64,000 nt of DNA from Chryseobacterium viscerum (lineage in GTDB: Bacteria > Bacteroidota > Bacteroidia > Flavobacteriales > Weeksellaceae), in contig NZ_PPEG02000001.1 of the NCBI RefSeq assembly GCF_002899945.2, positions 62,001 through 126,000 of the forward strand, written 5' to 3'. Shown one piece after another: positions 18,628 to 27,648 of this stretch. The position numbers were made by a program, and so were the translations under genes. Each line of letters begins with the position of its first letter. The first letter of the stretch is position 1. The notes beneath the pieces were generated by a model that saw nothing but the letters and a program-made list of their open reading frames with translations, ran no database searches and had not been told where the DNA came from.

Positions 18628-18630
18628 GAC

Positions 18631-19260
18631 TTATTTCTTTAAATTTTCCTGGAATTTTTCAACTGCACCTTCGAAGAAAATAATCTCACCTGCATTTACT
18701 AAGTCGTAAGAACTGATCTCGTTGAAGTTCATTACTTTAGTTTTAGGTAAGTTTCTTGAAGACAAATACACATTCTTGTTAGCTTCAGGAAGAACGAATA
18801 AAGATTTTTTACCGTTAAGTTCCAATGCATTCAATACATTGATAAAATCTTTAGTCTTAGGAGCACCAAAGCTCAAATCTTCTAAAACTTTAATGCTGTT
18901 GTCTCTCATTTTCTGAGATAAAACAGATTTCTTAGCTAATCTCTTAAGAGCTTTGTTCAATTTGAATCTGTAGTCTCTTGGCTTAGGTCCGAATACTCTA
19001 CCTCCACCTCTGAAAGTTGGAGATTTAATATCACCATATCTAGCAGATCCTGATCCTTTTTGCTTCTTAAGCTTTTTAGTAGAAGCAGTAATTTCGCTTC
19101 TTTCTTTTGCTTTATGAGTCCCTTGTCTTTGTGCAGCAAGGTACTGTTTAACTTCTAAGTAAACCGCGTGCTGATTTGGCTCAATTCCGAATACTGTTTC
19201 GTCTAGAGTTACTTTTCTTCCGGTCTCTTTTCCTGATGTATTTAATACTACTAGTTCCAT
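18631..19260 (-). CDS. rplD: 50S ribosomal protein L4
   Basis: Early assembly and tunnel protein of 209 residues. The basic loop [20 protein letters not shown] reaches the tunnel, followed by [19 protein letters not shown]. Its start overlaps the end of rplC by 10 bases, which suggests translational coupling. In E. coli L4 autoregulates the S10 operon; here the rpsJ gene is detached. Confidence 0.98.
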   Translation of the reverse strand: MELVVLNTSGKETGRKVTLDETVFGIEPNQHAVYLEVKQYLAAQRQGTHKAKERSEITASTKKLKKQKGSGSARYGDIKSPTFRGGGRVFGPKPRDYRFKLNKALKRLAKKSVLSQKMRDNSIKVLEDLSFGAPKTKDFINVLNALELNGKKSLFVLPEANKNVYLSSRNLPKTKVMNFNEISSYDLVNAGEIIFFEGAVEKFQENLKK

Positions 19261-19874
19261 TTTCTGATAATTACATAAGAATTTTTAGCTCCCGGAACAG
19301 CACCTTTTACTACTAAAAGATTTTGTTCTTGATCAACTTTTAACACTTGAAGGTTTTGAACAGTTACCTGCTCACCTCCCATTCTTCCAGCCATTCTCAT
19401 CCCTTTGAATACTCTTGAAGGGTCTGAACCAGCACCGATAGAACCTGGAGCTCTAAGTCTGTTGTGCTGTCCATGAGTTGCCTGCATTACACCTCCAAAT
19501 CCGTGTCTTTTAACAACACCCTGGAAGCCTTTACCTTTTGAAGTTCCTGTTACGTCAACATATTCACCTTCAGTGAACAAATCAACTTTTACTTCTTCTC
19601 CTACTTTCACATCAGCGAATCCGTTGTGGAATTCTACCAATTTAGCTTTAGGAGCAGAACCAGCCTTTTTAAAATGGCCAGCTAACGCTTTACCAACGTT
19701 CTTCTCACTCTTGTCATCGAAACCCAATTGAACAGCTGTATAGCCGTCCTTTTCCAAGGTTCTGACCTGTAAAATCGAGCATGGACCTGCTTGAATAACG
19801 GTACAAGGCATGTTTTTGCCGTTCTCGTCAAACAGAGATGTCATCCCGATTTTTTTTCCAATAATACCTGACAT
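19251..19874 (-). CDS. rplC: 50S ribosomal protein L3
   Basis: Early assembly protein near the peptidyl transferase centre. The 207 residues include [20 protein letters not shown] and the long loop GASPSR-type segment [20 protein letters not shown]. It is the first gene of this operon, whereas rpsJ usually precedes it in other genomes. The promoter at 19980-20010 supports it as first gene, with a leader of about 100 bases. Confidence 0.98.
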   Translation of the reverse strand: MSGIIGKKIGMTSLFDENGKNMPCTVIQAGPCSILQVRTLEKDGYTAVQLGFDDKSEKNVGKALAGHFKKAGSAPKAKLVEFHNGFADVKVGEEVKVDLFTEGEYVDVTGTSKGKGFQGVVKRHGFGGVMQATHGQHNRLRAPGSIGAGSDPSRVFKGMRMAGRMGGEQVTVQNLQVLKVDQEQNLLVVKGAVPGAKNSYVIIRKWN

Positions 19875-19979
19875 TGTTTATATTATAATAAAATTTATCC
19901 TTTATTCATTACCATTTTTCCGAGTCTGAAGTAATTTCTACTTTTGATATAGGCATACTACGCCCGTAAAATGAGTGTG

Positions 19980-20010
19980 CAAATGTATGAATAATTTTAT
20001 AACTGACAAA
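19980..20010 (-). promoter_or_regulatory. Promoter of the rplC (S10/spc/alpha) operon
   Basis: On the minus strand TTTG (20007-20010), 19 bases, then TACATTTG (19980-19987): an exact Bacteroidota -33/-7 promoter. The start of transcription is expected near 19973, giving a leader of about 100 bases before rplC. Confidence 0.82.
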
Positions 20011-20122
20011 TATTTCAAGTAAAATATTTTGATTTTTAATCAATTAGATGATTTTGAAAAAATTCAGAACAAATTTCCCAAAGATTTATTTTGATTTTAA
20101 AAAAGAAATTAAGATGACGGTG

Positions 20123-20887
20123 TTATTTAGCAATAACATTTACCCCTACTTCCTCCAGTTCAGCCCTCTCTTCAATAGAGATACCATGATCTGTGATCAG
20201 ATAATCCACCTGATCCAAAGCTGCTATTTTACCAAACCCTTTCTTATTCAATTTTGAAGAATCTGCAAGAATTACCGTTTGATCTGCACACTCCATCATG
20301 ATCTGATTCAGATGAGCTTCTGCGGCATTAGAAGTACTGATTCCGAATTCAGGATCAATTCCATCTACCCCCAAGAAAAGTTTATTACAGGAAAACTGCT
20401 TAAGAATTCCTTCGGAAATAGAACCTACTATAGAAGTAGAACTCTTGCGCACTTCACCTCCTAACTGAATGATATTAATATTAGGATTATTACAAAGTTC
20501 AATTGCCACTCTTAAAGAAGAGGTCAGAACCGTAAGCGGTCCAAAATTCACCAGCATTCTGGCAAGATAATGCATCGTTGTTCCGGAAGCCAATATGATA
20601 CAATCGTTTTCCTGGATCAAGGACAAAGCTGCTTTTGCAATAGCCTGCTTCGCTTCCACATTGATATTTTCCTTTTCTCCTACATTTTTCTCATAAGCAT
20701 ATCTCACCTGCTTACTCGCTCCTCCATGATTTCTGAAAAGAAGCCCCAAACTTTCGAGATAGTTCAGATCCTTTCGGATCGTAACCGAAGAAACACTAAG
20801 CTTTTCGCACAGATCCTGAACAAGCACATGTCCTTTCTCATCAAGCTCTTTTAGTATTTCATCCTGCCTTGGTAGTAGCTTTTCCAT
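20123..20887 (-). CDS. DeoR-family transcriptional repressor, probable glycerol regulator
   Basis: The 254 residues show an N-terminal DeoR helix-turn-helix (about 5-55: RQDEILKELDEKGHVLVQDL, then VSSVTIRKDLNYLE) and a C-terminal ligand-sensing domain (about 75-235) with LASGTTMHYLARML, LGVDGIDPEFGISTSNAAEA and LADSSKLNKKGFG, as in sugar-phosphate-binding DeoR proteins. It is divergent from glpDKF, and the spacer contains repeated AACGAAACAT elements. Glycerol-3-phosphate is the likely inducer and GlpR the likely identity, inferred mainly from context. A CAAAAATA (20902-20909, TATTTTTG on minus) may be its -7 box. Confidence 0.9.
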   Translation of the reverse strand: MEKLLPRQDEILKELDEKGHVLVQDLCEKLSVSSVTIRKDLNYLESLGLLFRNHGGASKQVRYAYEKNVGEKENINVEAKQAIAKAALSLIQENDCIILASGTTMHYLARMLVNFGPLTVLTSSLRVAIELCNNPNINIIQLGGEVRKSSTSIVGSISEGILKQFSCNKLFLGVDGIDPEFGISTSNAAEAHLNQIMMECADQTVILADSSKLNKKGFGKIAALDQVDYLITDHGISIEERAELEEVGVNVIAK

Positions 20888-20890
20888 TTT

Positions 20891-21014
20891 ATTCGTTTCA
20901 TCAAAAATACCGATTTTTTTTCACATCTAAAAATTTCATTTATTTTCTTTTTGCTTTCATTTTTAATTTATATATTTGAAAACGAAACATAAACGAAACA
21001 TTTATGAAACGAAA
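20891..21014. promoter_or_regulatory. Divergent glpR/glpD control region with repeated operator half-sites
   Basis: For glpD: TTTG (20950-20953), 17 bases, TATATTTG (20971-20978). Directly after it, AACGAAACAT occurs twice (20981-20990, 20992-21001), and ATGAAACGAAAC begins the glpD coding region. ATTCGTTTCAT (20891-20901) lies just before the regulator gene. On the minus strand these read as TTTCGTTT repeats, the kind of site DeoR-family repressors bind. Confidence 0.72.
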
Positions 21015-22602
21015 CGAAGAACTAAGTAAGTTAACCGATGTAAAAGAATGGGACTTTATTGTCATAGGAGGAGGAGCCAGTGGTTTAGGTTCAGCATTAG
21101 ATGCAGTAAGCAGAGGATTCAAAACTTTATTGCTTGAATCTCATGACTTCGCAAAAGCAACATCCAGCAGAAGTACCAAATTGGTACATGGTGGAGTTAG
21201 ATATCTTGCCCAGGGAGATATCGGATTGGTAAAAGAAGCATTAAAAGAAAGAGGTCTCTTGGCAAAAAATGCAGCGCATATCGTAAAAAATCAGTCTTTT
21301 ATTATCCCAAACTACACCTGGTGGGGCGGAATCTATTATAAGATTGGGCTATCCGTTTACGATTTCCTTGCCGGAAAACTAAGTCTTGGGAAAACAAGAT
21401 ACATCAGCAAATCAAAAACCATTGAAAAGCTTCCCACTATTGAACAAAATCACTTAATGAGTGGTGTTGTTTACCAGGACGGACAATTTGATGATGCCAG
21501 GCTTGCTGTAAACCTTACCCAAACCATTATTGAAAAAGGGGGAACTGCTGTTAATTATGTAAAAGTAATCAACCTTTTGAAAGATGCTTCTGATAAAGTA
21601 ATAGGTGTCGTTGCGGAAGATCAGTTTTCAAAGCAGCGATATGAGATTCACAGTAAAGTGGTCATCAATGCAACAGGTGTATTTACGAATGACATTCTTA
21701 ATATGAACAATCCTAAGCATGGTAAGCTTGTTGTGCCAAGCCAGGGAATTCACCTGGTACTGGATAAATCATTCCTGAAAAGTGATGATGCGATTATGAT
21801 CCCGAAAACTTCAGACGGAAGAGTTTTATTTGTTGTCCCTTGGCATGACAGAGCTCTGGTAGGAACTACAGATACCCTTCTGAAAGATGAAAGTTTTGAA
21901 CCCCGTGCTCTAGAAGAGGAAATTAATTTTGTCTTAAATACAGCCAGACAATATTTAGCTAAAAAACCGACCCGCGAAGATGTAAAATCAGTGTACGCAG
22001 GACTTCGCCCTCTTGCCGCTCCTAAAGACGGAAGCAAAAGCACAAAAGAGGTTTCCCGAAGCCACAAAGTCATTACTTCAGATACAGGATTAGTTTCTAT
22101 TATCGGAGGAAAATGGACCACATACCGTAAAATGGCAGAAGATACAGTAGATGAAGCCATGAAAGTTCACCGATTGGGAAATTCTCCATCTAAAACAGAA
22201 CACCTTTCCATCCATGGAAATGTGAAACCTGAACAAGTAGACAGAACCAATCACCTTTACGTCTACGGATCTGATATACCTGCTATAAAAGCTCTTCAGG
22301 AAAGTAATCCTCGCTATGCACAGAAAATCCATCCCGACCATGATTTCACCGTAGCAGAAATAGTATGGGCAGTAAGAAATGAAATGGCAGAAACTATTGA
22401 GGATATTCTCGCAAGAAGAGTACGTCTCCTATTTTTAGATGCAAGAGCAGCGATAGACTGCGCTCACAATATTGCAAGAATCATTGCTGAAGAAAAAGGT
22501 TTTACCGAAGAATGGGCACAGCAACAGGAAAATGAATTCATTGAGTTGGCAAAAGGATATCTATTAACTCCTTATTCGCCAAAAGTTATCAACCTATATT
22601 AA
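21004..22602 (+). CDS. glpD: Aerobic glycerol-3-phosphate dehydrogenase
   Basis: FAD enzyme that oxidises sn-glycerol-3-phosphate to dihydroxyacetone phosphate at the inner membrane and passes electrons to quinone. The 532 residues contain the dinucleotide-binding [16 protein letters not shown] (about 21-36), the family signature [33 protein letters not shown] and the C-terminal DAO_C domain (about 400-520). It is the first gene of the glp operon; glpK follows after 10 bases. The first codons (ATGAAACGAAACGAA) carry part of the presumed operator. Confidence 0.97.
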   Translation: MKRNEELSKLTDVKEWDFIVIGGGASGLGSALDAVSRGFKTLLLESHDFAKATSSRSTKLVHGGVRYLAQGDIGLVKEALKERGLLAKNAAHIVKNQSFIIPNYTWWGGIYYKIGLSVYDFLAGKLSLGKTRYISKSKTIEKLPTIEQNHLMSGVVYQDGQFDDARLAVNLTQTIIEKGGTAVNYVKVINLLKDASDKVIGVVAEDQFSKQRYEIHSKVVINATGVFTNDILNMNNPKHGKLVVPSQGIHLVLDKSFLKSDDAIMIPKTSDGRVLFVVPWHDRALVGTTDTLLKDESFEPRALEEEINFVLNTARQYLAKKPTREDVKSVYAGLRPLAAPKDGSKSTKEVSRSHKVITSDTGLVSIIGGKWTTYRKMAEDTVDEAMKVHRLGNSPSKTEHLSIHGNVKPEQVDRTNHLYVYGSDIPAIKALQESNPRYAQKIHPDHDFTVAEIVWAVRNEMAETIEDILARRVRLLFLDARAAIDCAHNIARIIAEEKGFTEEWAQQQENEFIELAKGYLLTPYSPKVINLY

Positions 22603-22612
22603 CATCCTACCT

Positions 22613-24109
22613 ATGAATGAGAAATTGATTCTCGCTTTGGATCAGGGAACAACATCTTCCAGAGCGATTTTATTTAACCACAGTGGAGAAATAAAATATG
22701 TATCACAAAAAGATTTCGAACAGATCTTTCCTACCCCGGGCTGGGTAGAGCATGATCCCAACGAAATCTGGTCATCACAAATCTCCGTAGCAGCAGAAAT
22801 TATAGCGAAAGCAGGAATCTCCGGACTGGAAGTTGCTGCCATCGGTATTACAAATCAACGTGAAACCACGATAGTTTGGGACAAAGAAACTGGTGAACCC
22901 ATCTACAATGCTATTGTATGGCAGGACCGCAGAACATCAAAATATTGTGATGAACTGAAAGACCAGGGACACGCTGAGATTATTAAAGAAAAAACAGGAC
23001 TTGTTCTGGATGCTTATTTTTCAGCGACCAAACTAAAATGGATTCTTGATAATATAGAAGGAGCCAGACAAAAGGCTGAAGAAGGAAAATTATGTTTCGG
23101 AACCGTTGATACCTGGCTTGTCTGGAAGCTGACCCGTGGGAAAATGTTTATCACAGACGTTTCCAATGCCAGCAGAACAATGCTTCTGAACATCCATACT
23201 TTAGAATGGGACAATGATCTTTTAGAATTATTCAACATTCCTAAAGCGATTCTTCCTGAGGTTAAGCAAAGCAGCGAAATCTATGGAGAAACGGCGACGA
23301 CTCTATTCTCTACTAAAATTCCAATTGCTGGTATTGCCGGTGATCAGCAGGCTGCCTTATTTGGTCAGATGTGTACCACTCCGGGAATGGTAAAAAACAC
23401 TTACGGAACAGGATGCTTCCTATTAATGAACACAGGTACAGAAGCCGTTTCTTCTAAAAACAATCTTCTTACAACCGTAGCCTGGAAAATCAATGGAGAG
23501 GTGAACTACGCACTGGAAGGAAGTGTATTTGTAGGAGGTGCAGCCATTCAATGGCTAAGAGATGGGCTTAAAATCATTCATTCTTCAGATCAGGTGAACG
23601 AATTGGCTGCTTCCGTACCCGATAATGGCGGAGTATATTTCGTTCCGGCACTTACGGGTCTTGGCGCTCCTTACTGGGATCAATATGCCCGCGGAACGAT
23701 TGTAGGAATTACCCGTGGTACTACCGATGCCCATATCGCAAGAGCTACACTGGAAGGAATCGCATTCCAGGTGTATGAGATTGTAAAAGCTATGGAAGCA
23801 GATTCAGGAAGAGAGAGTCTTGAGCTAAGAGTAGACGGAGGTGCATCAGCAAGCAATCTTTTGATGCAGATACAGTCTGATTTATTCGGGGTTAAAATAA
23901 CACGTCCAAAAACGCTGGAAACTACAGCGCTAGGTGCCGCTTATCTTGCAGGTCTTGCAGTAGGATACTGGAAAAATATAGACGAGATCCAGGAACAATG
24001 GATAGTAGACAAGGACTTTTACCCTCAACTGGACAGAGAGCAAGTGGATAAAATGACCCACTTCTGGAAGAAAGCTGTAAAAAGTGCTCAAAGCTGGATA
24101 GAAGATTAA
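22613..24109 (+). CDS. glpK: Glycerol kinase
   Basis: Phosphorylates glycerol to glycerol-3-phosphate with ATP, trapping it in the cell. The 498 residues show the FGGY signatures: [15 protein letters not shown] (about 6-20), [19 protein letters not shown], the adenosine-binding [10 protein letters not shown] with YGTGCF, and the C-terminal [17 protein letters not shown]. Full length, between glpD and glpF in one operon. Confidence 0.98.
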   Translation: MNEKLILALDQGTTSSRAILFNHSGEIKYVSQKDFEQIFPTPGWVEHDPNEIWSSQISVAAEIIAKAGISGLEVAAIGITNQRETTIVWDKETGEPIYNAIVWQDRRTSKYCDELKDQGHAEIIKEKTGLVLDAYFSATKLKWILDNIEGARQKAEEGKLCFGTVDTWLVWKLTRGKMFITDVSNASRTMLLNIHTLEWDNDLLELFNIPKAILPEVKQSSEIYGETATTLFSTKIPIAGIAGDQQAALFGQMCTTPGMVKNTYGTGCFLLMNTGTEAVSSKNNLLTTVAWKINGEVNYALEGSVFVGGAAIQWLRDGLKIIHSSDQVNELAASVPDNGGVYFVPALTGLGAPYWDQYARGTIVGITRGTTDAHIARATLEGIAFQVYEIVKAMEADSGRESLELRVDGGASASNLLMQIQSDLFGVKITRPKTLETTALGAAYLAGLAVGYWKNIDEIQEQWIVDKDFYPQLDREQVDKMTHFWKKAVKSAQSWIED

Positions 24110-24133
24110 TTCACTCATTTAAAAAAAACTTAT

Positions 24134-24865
24134 ATGACCCCATTTATTGCAGAAGTTATCGGAACGATGCTTCTTATATTGTTAGGCAACGGTGTTGTAG
24201 CCAATGTTGTCTTAAAAGATACGAAAGGAAATAATTCCGGATGGATTGTTATTACTACCGCATGGGCACTAGCCGTTTTTGTGGGAGTAACCGTTGCAGG
24301 GCCAATAAGTGGGGCCCATTTGAACCCAGCTGTGACCATTGGTCTTGCAGCTGCAGGAAAATTCTCATGGGACTTGGTTCCATCTTATATCGCCGCACAA
24401 ATGATCGGAGGAATGCTGGGTGCATTTCTGGTATGGCTATTTAATAAAGATCATTTTGCCATTACCGAAGATGAAGGAGCAAAGCTAGCCTGCTTCAGTA
24501 CGAGTCCTGCCATCAGAAAAACATCTTCTAATCTTATCAGTGAGATTATCGGAACATTTGTACTGGTATTTGTTATTTTCCATTTTTCTGATCCTAGTAT
24601 TTCATTACAAGCTGACCCAACAGCAAAAGTAGGATTAGGTACTGTAGGAGCTATTCCCGTTACGTTTCTGGTATGGGTAATAGGTTTGTCTCTGGGAGGA
24701 ACAACAGGATATGCCATCAATCCGGCAAGAGACCTTGCTCCAAGAATCATGCACGCAATCCTTCCTGTAAAAGGGAGCAGTGATTGGGGATATGCCTGGA
24801 TTCCTGTAGTAGGTCCAATTATCGGAGCTGTTATTGCTGCATTATTATATGGATTTTTAAAATAA
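24134..24865 (+). CDS. glpF: Glycerol uptake facilitator (aquaglyceroporin)
   Basis: Inner-membrane channel for glycerol diffusion. The 243 residues have six membrane segments and the two half-helix motifs of the MIP family, SGAHLNPAVTIG (about 57-68) and GYAINPARDLAPR (about 194-206). The Asp after the second NPAR favours glycerol over water selectivity. It lies 24 bases after glpK and 4 bases before the outer-membrane protein gene. Confidence 0.97.
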   Translation: MTPFIAEVIGTMLLILLGNGVVANVVLKDTKGNNSGWIVITTAWALAVFVGVTVAGPISGAHLNPAVTIGLAAAGKFSWDLVPSYIAAQMIGGMLGAFLVWLFNKDHFAITEDEGAKLACFSTSPAIRKTSSNLISEIIGTFVLVFVIFHFSDPSISLQADPTAKVGLGTVGAIPVTFLVWVIGLSLGGTTGYAINPARDLAPRIMHAILPVKGSSDWGYAWIPVVGPIIGAVIAALLYGFLK

Positions 24866-24869
24866 ACAC

Positions 24870-25682
24870 ATGATGAGAAAAATCTTAAAAGGAATCTTCC
24901 TTCTGGCGATAGGCACAGGAAGGTTATTTTCACAGGAAAATGGTGAAGCCAAGGAAACCAAAGAAGGAAGACTTGATTTTACAGCCAATATTCAGAACAA
25001 TCATTTATGGAGAGGGCTTATCATCACTGATAAACCTGTGGTCATGGGAAATCTTTCCTATGCTTTGGATGCGGAGAAAAAATGGAAAGTAGGAATTTGG
25101 GGCGCTTCTGCATTAGCAGATGATAAGGACAATACCCATTACAAAGAGATCAATTATTATGTTCAATATTCTGACGGACGTTTTTATATTGGATTATGGG
25201 ACCTTTATAACTCCAGGAATATTAATACCGCAGTGGCGGCTGATGATATCTTCAGCTATTCACAGAGAAGAACAGCTCATATTATTGATCTAAGAACCAA
25301 CTATACTTTCGGACCTTCATTTCCCATTAATATTGAGGCAGATATTATGCTTTACGGAGGCGCCAATGCGGGAGAAGTTATTCTGGAAGCAGACGGAAGT
25401 TATAAGAAAAACAGATATTCTACCTATGTACAGGCAAGCTATCCCGTCATAAAAGACCAGAAAGTAAATCTGGATGCTTTTGTAGGAGCCGGATTTGCTC
25501 TTAATGATAAGACTTTTCTATATGGCAATGGCAAAAATAGCTTTGACATCGTAAATGTGGGCGTAAAAGCAGGAAAAGTAGTAAAGATAACGGATCATTA
25601 CAGCCTTCCTCTATCTATGATGGCCATGTGGAATCCGTCTAATAAGTATGCAAGAATTCAGCTTGCAGCAACTGTTTTTTAA
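24870..25682 (+). CDS. Outer-membrane beta-barrel-like protein in the glycerol operon
   Basis: The 270 residues begin with a signal peptide (MMRKILKGIFLLAIGTGRLFSQ) and continue with alternating amphipathic strands such as FTANIQNNHLWRGLIITDKP, INYYVQYSDGRFYIGLWDLY and a C-terminal strand ending IQLAATVF, with final Phe as barrels often have. The gene starts 4 bases after glpF and is followed by a good terminator, so it belongs to the glp operon. Its likely job is a porin or outer-membrane component for glycerol or glycerophosphodiester entry. I infer this from context; no family is certain. Confidence 0.82.
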   Translation: MMRKILKGIFLLAIGTGRLFSQENGEAKETKEGRLDFTANIQNNHLWRGLIITDKPVVMGNLSYALDAEKKWKVGIWGASALADDKDNTHYKEINYYVQYSDGRFYIGLWDLYNSRNINTAVAADDIFSYSQRRTAHIIDLRTNYTFGPSFPINIEADIMLYGGANAGEVILEADGSYKKNRYSTYVQASYPVIKDQKVNLDAFVGAGFALNDKTFLYGNGKNSFDIVNVGVKAGKVVKITDHYSLPLSMMAMWNPSNKYARIQLAATVF

Positions 25683-25707
25683 TTAAGCTTTACCTAAATT
25701 ATATACC

Positions 25708-25737
25708 ACCACTTCTTCTTAGGAGTGGTTTTGTTTT
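25708..25737 (+). terminator. Terminator of the glp operon
   Basis: ACCACTTCT-TCTT-AGGAGTGGT forms a 9-base stem with one G-T pair, followed by TTTTGTTTTT. It lies 26 bases after the last stop of the operon. Confidence 0.85.
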
Positions 25738-25844
25738 TGCAATAAACCACTCCGTTCGTTACATTATAGATTTGCCCACTCAAAGAGAGAATGGCAATAT
25801 GTATTCTGTTGATATTCTAAAGTCACAATCAATGATCTGCAATA

Positions 25845-25890
25845 ACCGGGTTTTTACGGTGTTTGTTTTGCTCAAATATATTTACTTTTG
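25845..25890 (+). promoter_or_regulatory. ACCG-N8-CGGT promoter module, copy 1
   Basis: ACCGGGTTTTTACGGT (25845-25860), 22 bases, then the -7 box TACTTTTG (25883-25890), with the ATG 12 bases later. It shares sequence and exact spacing with the module at 26496-26541. A TTTG at 25862-25865 could be a -33 box (17-base spacing). Confidence 0.68.
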
Positions 25891-25902
25891 AAAAAAATAT
25901 AT

Positions 25903-26322
25903 ATGAAAAAGATTTTCTGCTTAATTATATTTTGCATCAGCATTTTTTCTTTAGCGCAAGTAAATGTTCCTTTTGTTGGACATAGAAGTTTTGATATCAT
26001 GAAAGGATATAGCGGTACGGGTACTCCTCATTATTATCTGGATATCAAAAAGAATGGAGATGTTCATTTTGGCTATGTTCAGGTGAATCAAGCTAACGGA
26101 AAAGAGACAAAAGAAGAAATAAATGCTGGTAAATATGCTCCTAATAAAGTAATGAAAGTCGTTTTCAAAAAATTCGAAGAAACATTCCTGGTGAAATTTG
26201 ACAAAAATAAAATTTATCTCACCGACCAGAAAGGAAATGTTCAAAACCTTGAGGGCTGCTGTTCTTCCAGTGAAAGTATTGATAAAGAAACCTGCGCCTG
26301 CGAAAGTGAACTTTACAAGTAG
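25903..26322 (+). CDS. Small secreted protein, unknown
   Basis: About 139 residues with signal peptide MKKIFCLIIFCISIFSLAQ. The mature part (about 120 residues) looks beta-rich: YYLDIKKNGDVHFGYVQV, MKVVFKKFEETFLVKFDKNK, IYLTDQKGN. It ends in a Cys-rich segment (GCCSSSESIDKETCACESELYK, read in parts: two adjacent Cys, then CAC). I do not recognise it. The ATG at 25903 is chosen over an upstream TTG at 25888 because that TTG is part of the TACTTTTG promoter box. The distance from the box to the ATG is so short that the mRNA could be nearly leaderless. Confidence 0.75.
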   Translation: MKKIFCLIIFCISIFSLAQVNVPFVGHRSFDIMKGYSGTGTPHYYLDIKKNGDVHFGYVQVNQANGKETKEEINAGKYAPNKVMKVVFKKFEETFLVKFDKNKIYLTDQKGNVQNLEGCCSSSESIDKETCACESELYK

Positions 26323-26339
26323 TTAAATAGTATATAGAG

Positions 26340-26370
26340 AAAGCCGCTCCATCTGGGGTGGTTTTCTTGT
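26340..26370 (+). terminator. Terminator after the small secreted protein gene
   Basis: CCGCTCC-ATCT-GGGGTGG pairs with two G-T pairs and is followed by TTTTCTT, 20 bases after the stop at 26322. Confidence 0.65.
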
Positions 26371-26495
26371 TGTGAGATACCACCTTTTACCACCCTTCCG
26401 AAGGAGAAGAATAGTGATACAACCTACTGCATTTGAACAAATCATAATACATAAATAGGATATTCTTTTGCTTTGTGCCTTTATAATCGCCAATC

Positions 26496-26541
26496 ACCGG
26501 GATTTTACGGTTTATATTCTGCTTAAATATCTTTACTTTTG
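26496..26541 (+). promoter_or_regulatory. ACCG-N8-CGGT promoter module, copy 2
   Basis: ACCGGGATTTTACGGT (26496-26511), 22 bases, TACTTTTG (26534-26541). It matches copy 1 at 25845-25890 in block sequence and spacing and precedes the lipoprotein gene at 26591. Confidence 0.68.
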
Positions 26542-26549
26542 AAAAAATT

Positions 26550-26594
26550 ATGGCTGAGCCGAATGGTGGTTGCAAGAGTGATTTATACCCATGA
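26550..26594 (+). CDS. Possible 14-codon leader peptide
   Basis: ATG at 26550 opens a 14-codon frame (MAEPNGGCKSDLYP) whose TGA overlaps the ATG of the lipoprotein gene at 26591 (ATGA junction). It begins 8 bases after the TACTTTTG box, so the transcript would start almost at this ATG. It may be a coupling or regulatory leader, or chance. Confidence 0.3.
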   Translation: MAEPNGGCKSDLYP

Positions 26595-27568
26595 AAAATT
26601 TTAAAATTTTATTTCTATTTCTTCTTTTCCTTATTGTGTCATGCAACAGGAAAGAAAATCATCCTTATACCTTTTATTACTGGAAAACCAAATTAAAGCT
26701 TGAGGGTGAAGAGAAGAAAGCATTAGACAAGGCAACGGTTCCCTATTTGTACACAAGATTTTTTGATGTGGATAAAGTGAACGGGAAATTTCAGCCGGTA
26801 GCAGTTATTACTAAAGACAAAAGTTTTCAGACCGATAAACAGATTGTTCCTACAGTGTTTATTACCAATCAGACATTGCTGGGTATTTCTGCAGAAGAGA
26901 TTAAATTTCTGGCGGAAAGCATTCATCTTTTAATTCAAAAGAAAGCGGAAGAATATCAACTGAAAACAAACAATGAAATCCAAATCGACTGTGACTGGAC
27001 TGCCGGAACACGGAATGATTATTTCAAATTCCTGAAAGAACTCAAAAAGATTTCCGGAAAAGAAATTACCTGCACCCTTCGTCTTCATCAGGTGAAAGAT
27101 AAAAAGCAGACCGGAATTCCTCCTGTTGAAAAAGTTTATCTGATGTGCTACTCCACTTCATCGCCTCTGGAAAATTCTGATAAGAATTCTATTCTTGATG
27201 TCAACATTCTGAAAAGCTATCTTTCTAAAATGGAAGACTACCCTATCAAAAAAATTGAAGTGGCGCTTCCTATTTATTCCTGGGGGATTGTCACCAATCA
27301 TTTAGGGAAACATAAATTAATAAATGCCTTATCCAAAAGAGATCTGGAAAACCCCAACTTCAAAAAGACATCCGATCATGAAATTGAGGTTCTGAAAGAT
27401 GGGTTCTACTTTGGAAGTTATTTAAACAAAGGCTTCAAAATAAAGGCAGAGGAAATATCTGAAGAACAGCTTGAAGAGGTAATTTATTTTCTGGAGAAAA
27501 AAATCCCGCATTTTAATATTATTTATTATCAATTAGATAGTAAATTTGTGTTAGATCGGAAATTGTAA
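26591..27568 (+). CDS. Lipoprotein resembling DUF3142 / TIM-barrel glycoside-hydrolase-like proteins
   Basis: A 325-residue protein with signal peptide and lipobox Cys18 (MKNFKILFLFLLFLIVSC). The order FYYWKTKLKL, then IQIDCDWTAGTRNDYFKFLK (about 130-150), TCTLRLHQVK, VEKVYLMCYSTSSPLEN and IKKIEVALPIYSWGIV suggests a beta/alpha barrel with an Asp-containing strand, as in DUF3142-type proteins. I am moderately sure of that likeness. Substrate unknown; a cell-surface or periplasmic sugar-related role is an inference. It is followed after 80 bases by the 908-residue protein gene, probably in the same transcript. Confidence 0.7.
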   Translation: MKNFKILFLFLLFLIVSCNRKENHPYTFYYWKTKLKLEGEEKKALDKATVPYLYTRFFDVDKVNGKFQPVAVITKDKSFQTDKQIVPTVFITNQTLLGISAEEIKFLAESIHLLIQKKAEEYQLKTNNEIQIDCDWTAGTRNDYFKFLKELKKISGKEITCTLRLHQVKDKKQTGIPPVEKVYLMCYSTSSPLENSDKNSILDVNILKSYLSKMEDYPIKKIEVALPIYSWGIVTNHLGKHKLINALSKRDLENPNFKKTSDHEIEVLKDGFYFGSYLNKGFKIKAEEISEEQLEEVIYFLEKKIPHFNIIYYQLDSKFVLDRKL

Positions 27569-27648
27569 ATCTCCCGGAGATAGAGACACACCCACTGTCA
27601 AGACCAAACCATAAACTATTAAGAAACTAAAAACACACTACAAACCCT

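Noticed and set aside
19251..19874. Apparent loss of rpsJ from the S10 operon
   Set aside because: rpsJ is present at 35699-36004 as the last gene of the str operon; the operon is split, not missing a gene.
25888..25902. TTG start of the small secreted protein
   Set aside because: The TTG is part of the TACTTTTG promoter box; the ATG at 25903 begins a clean signal peptide.
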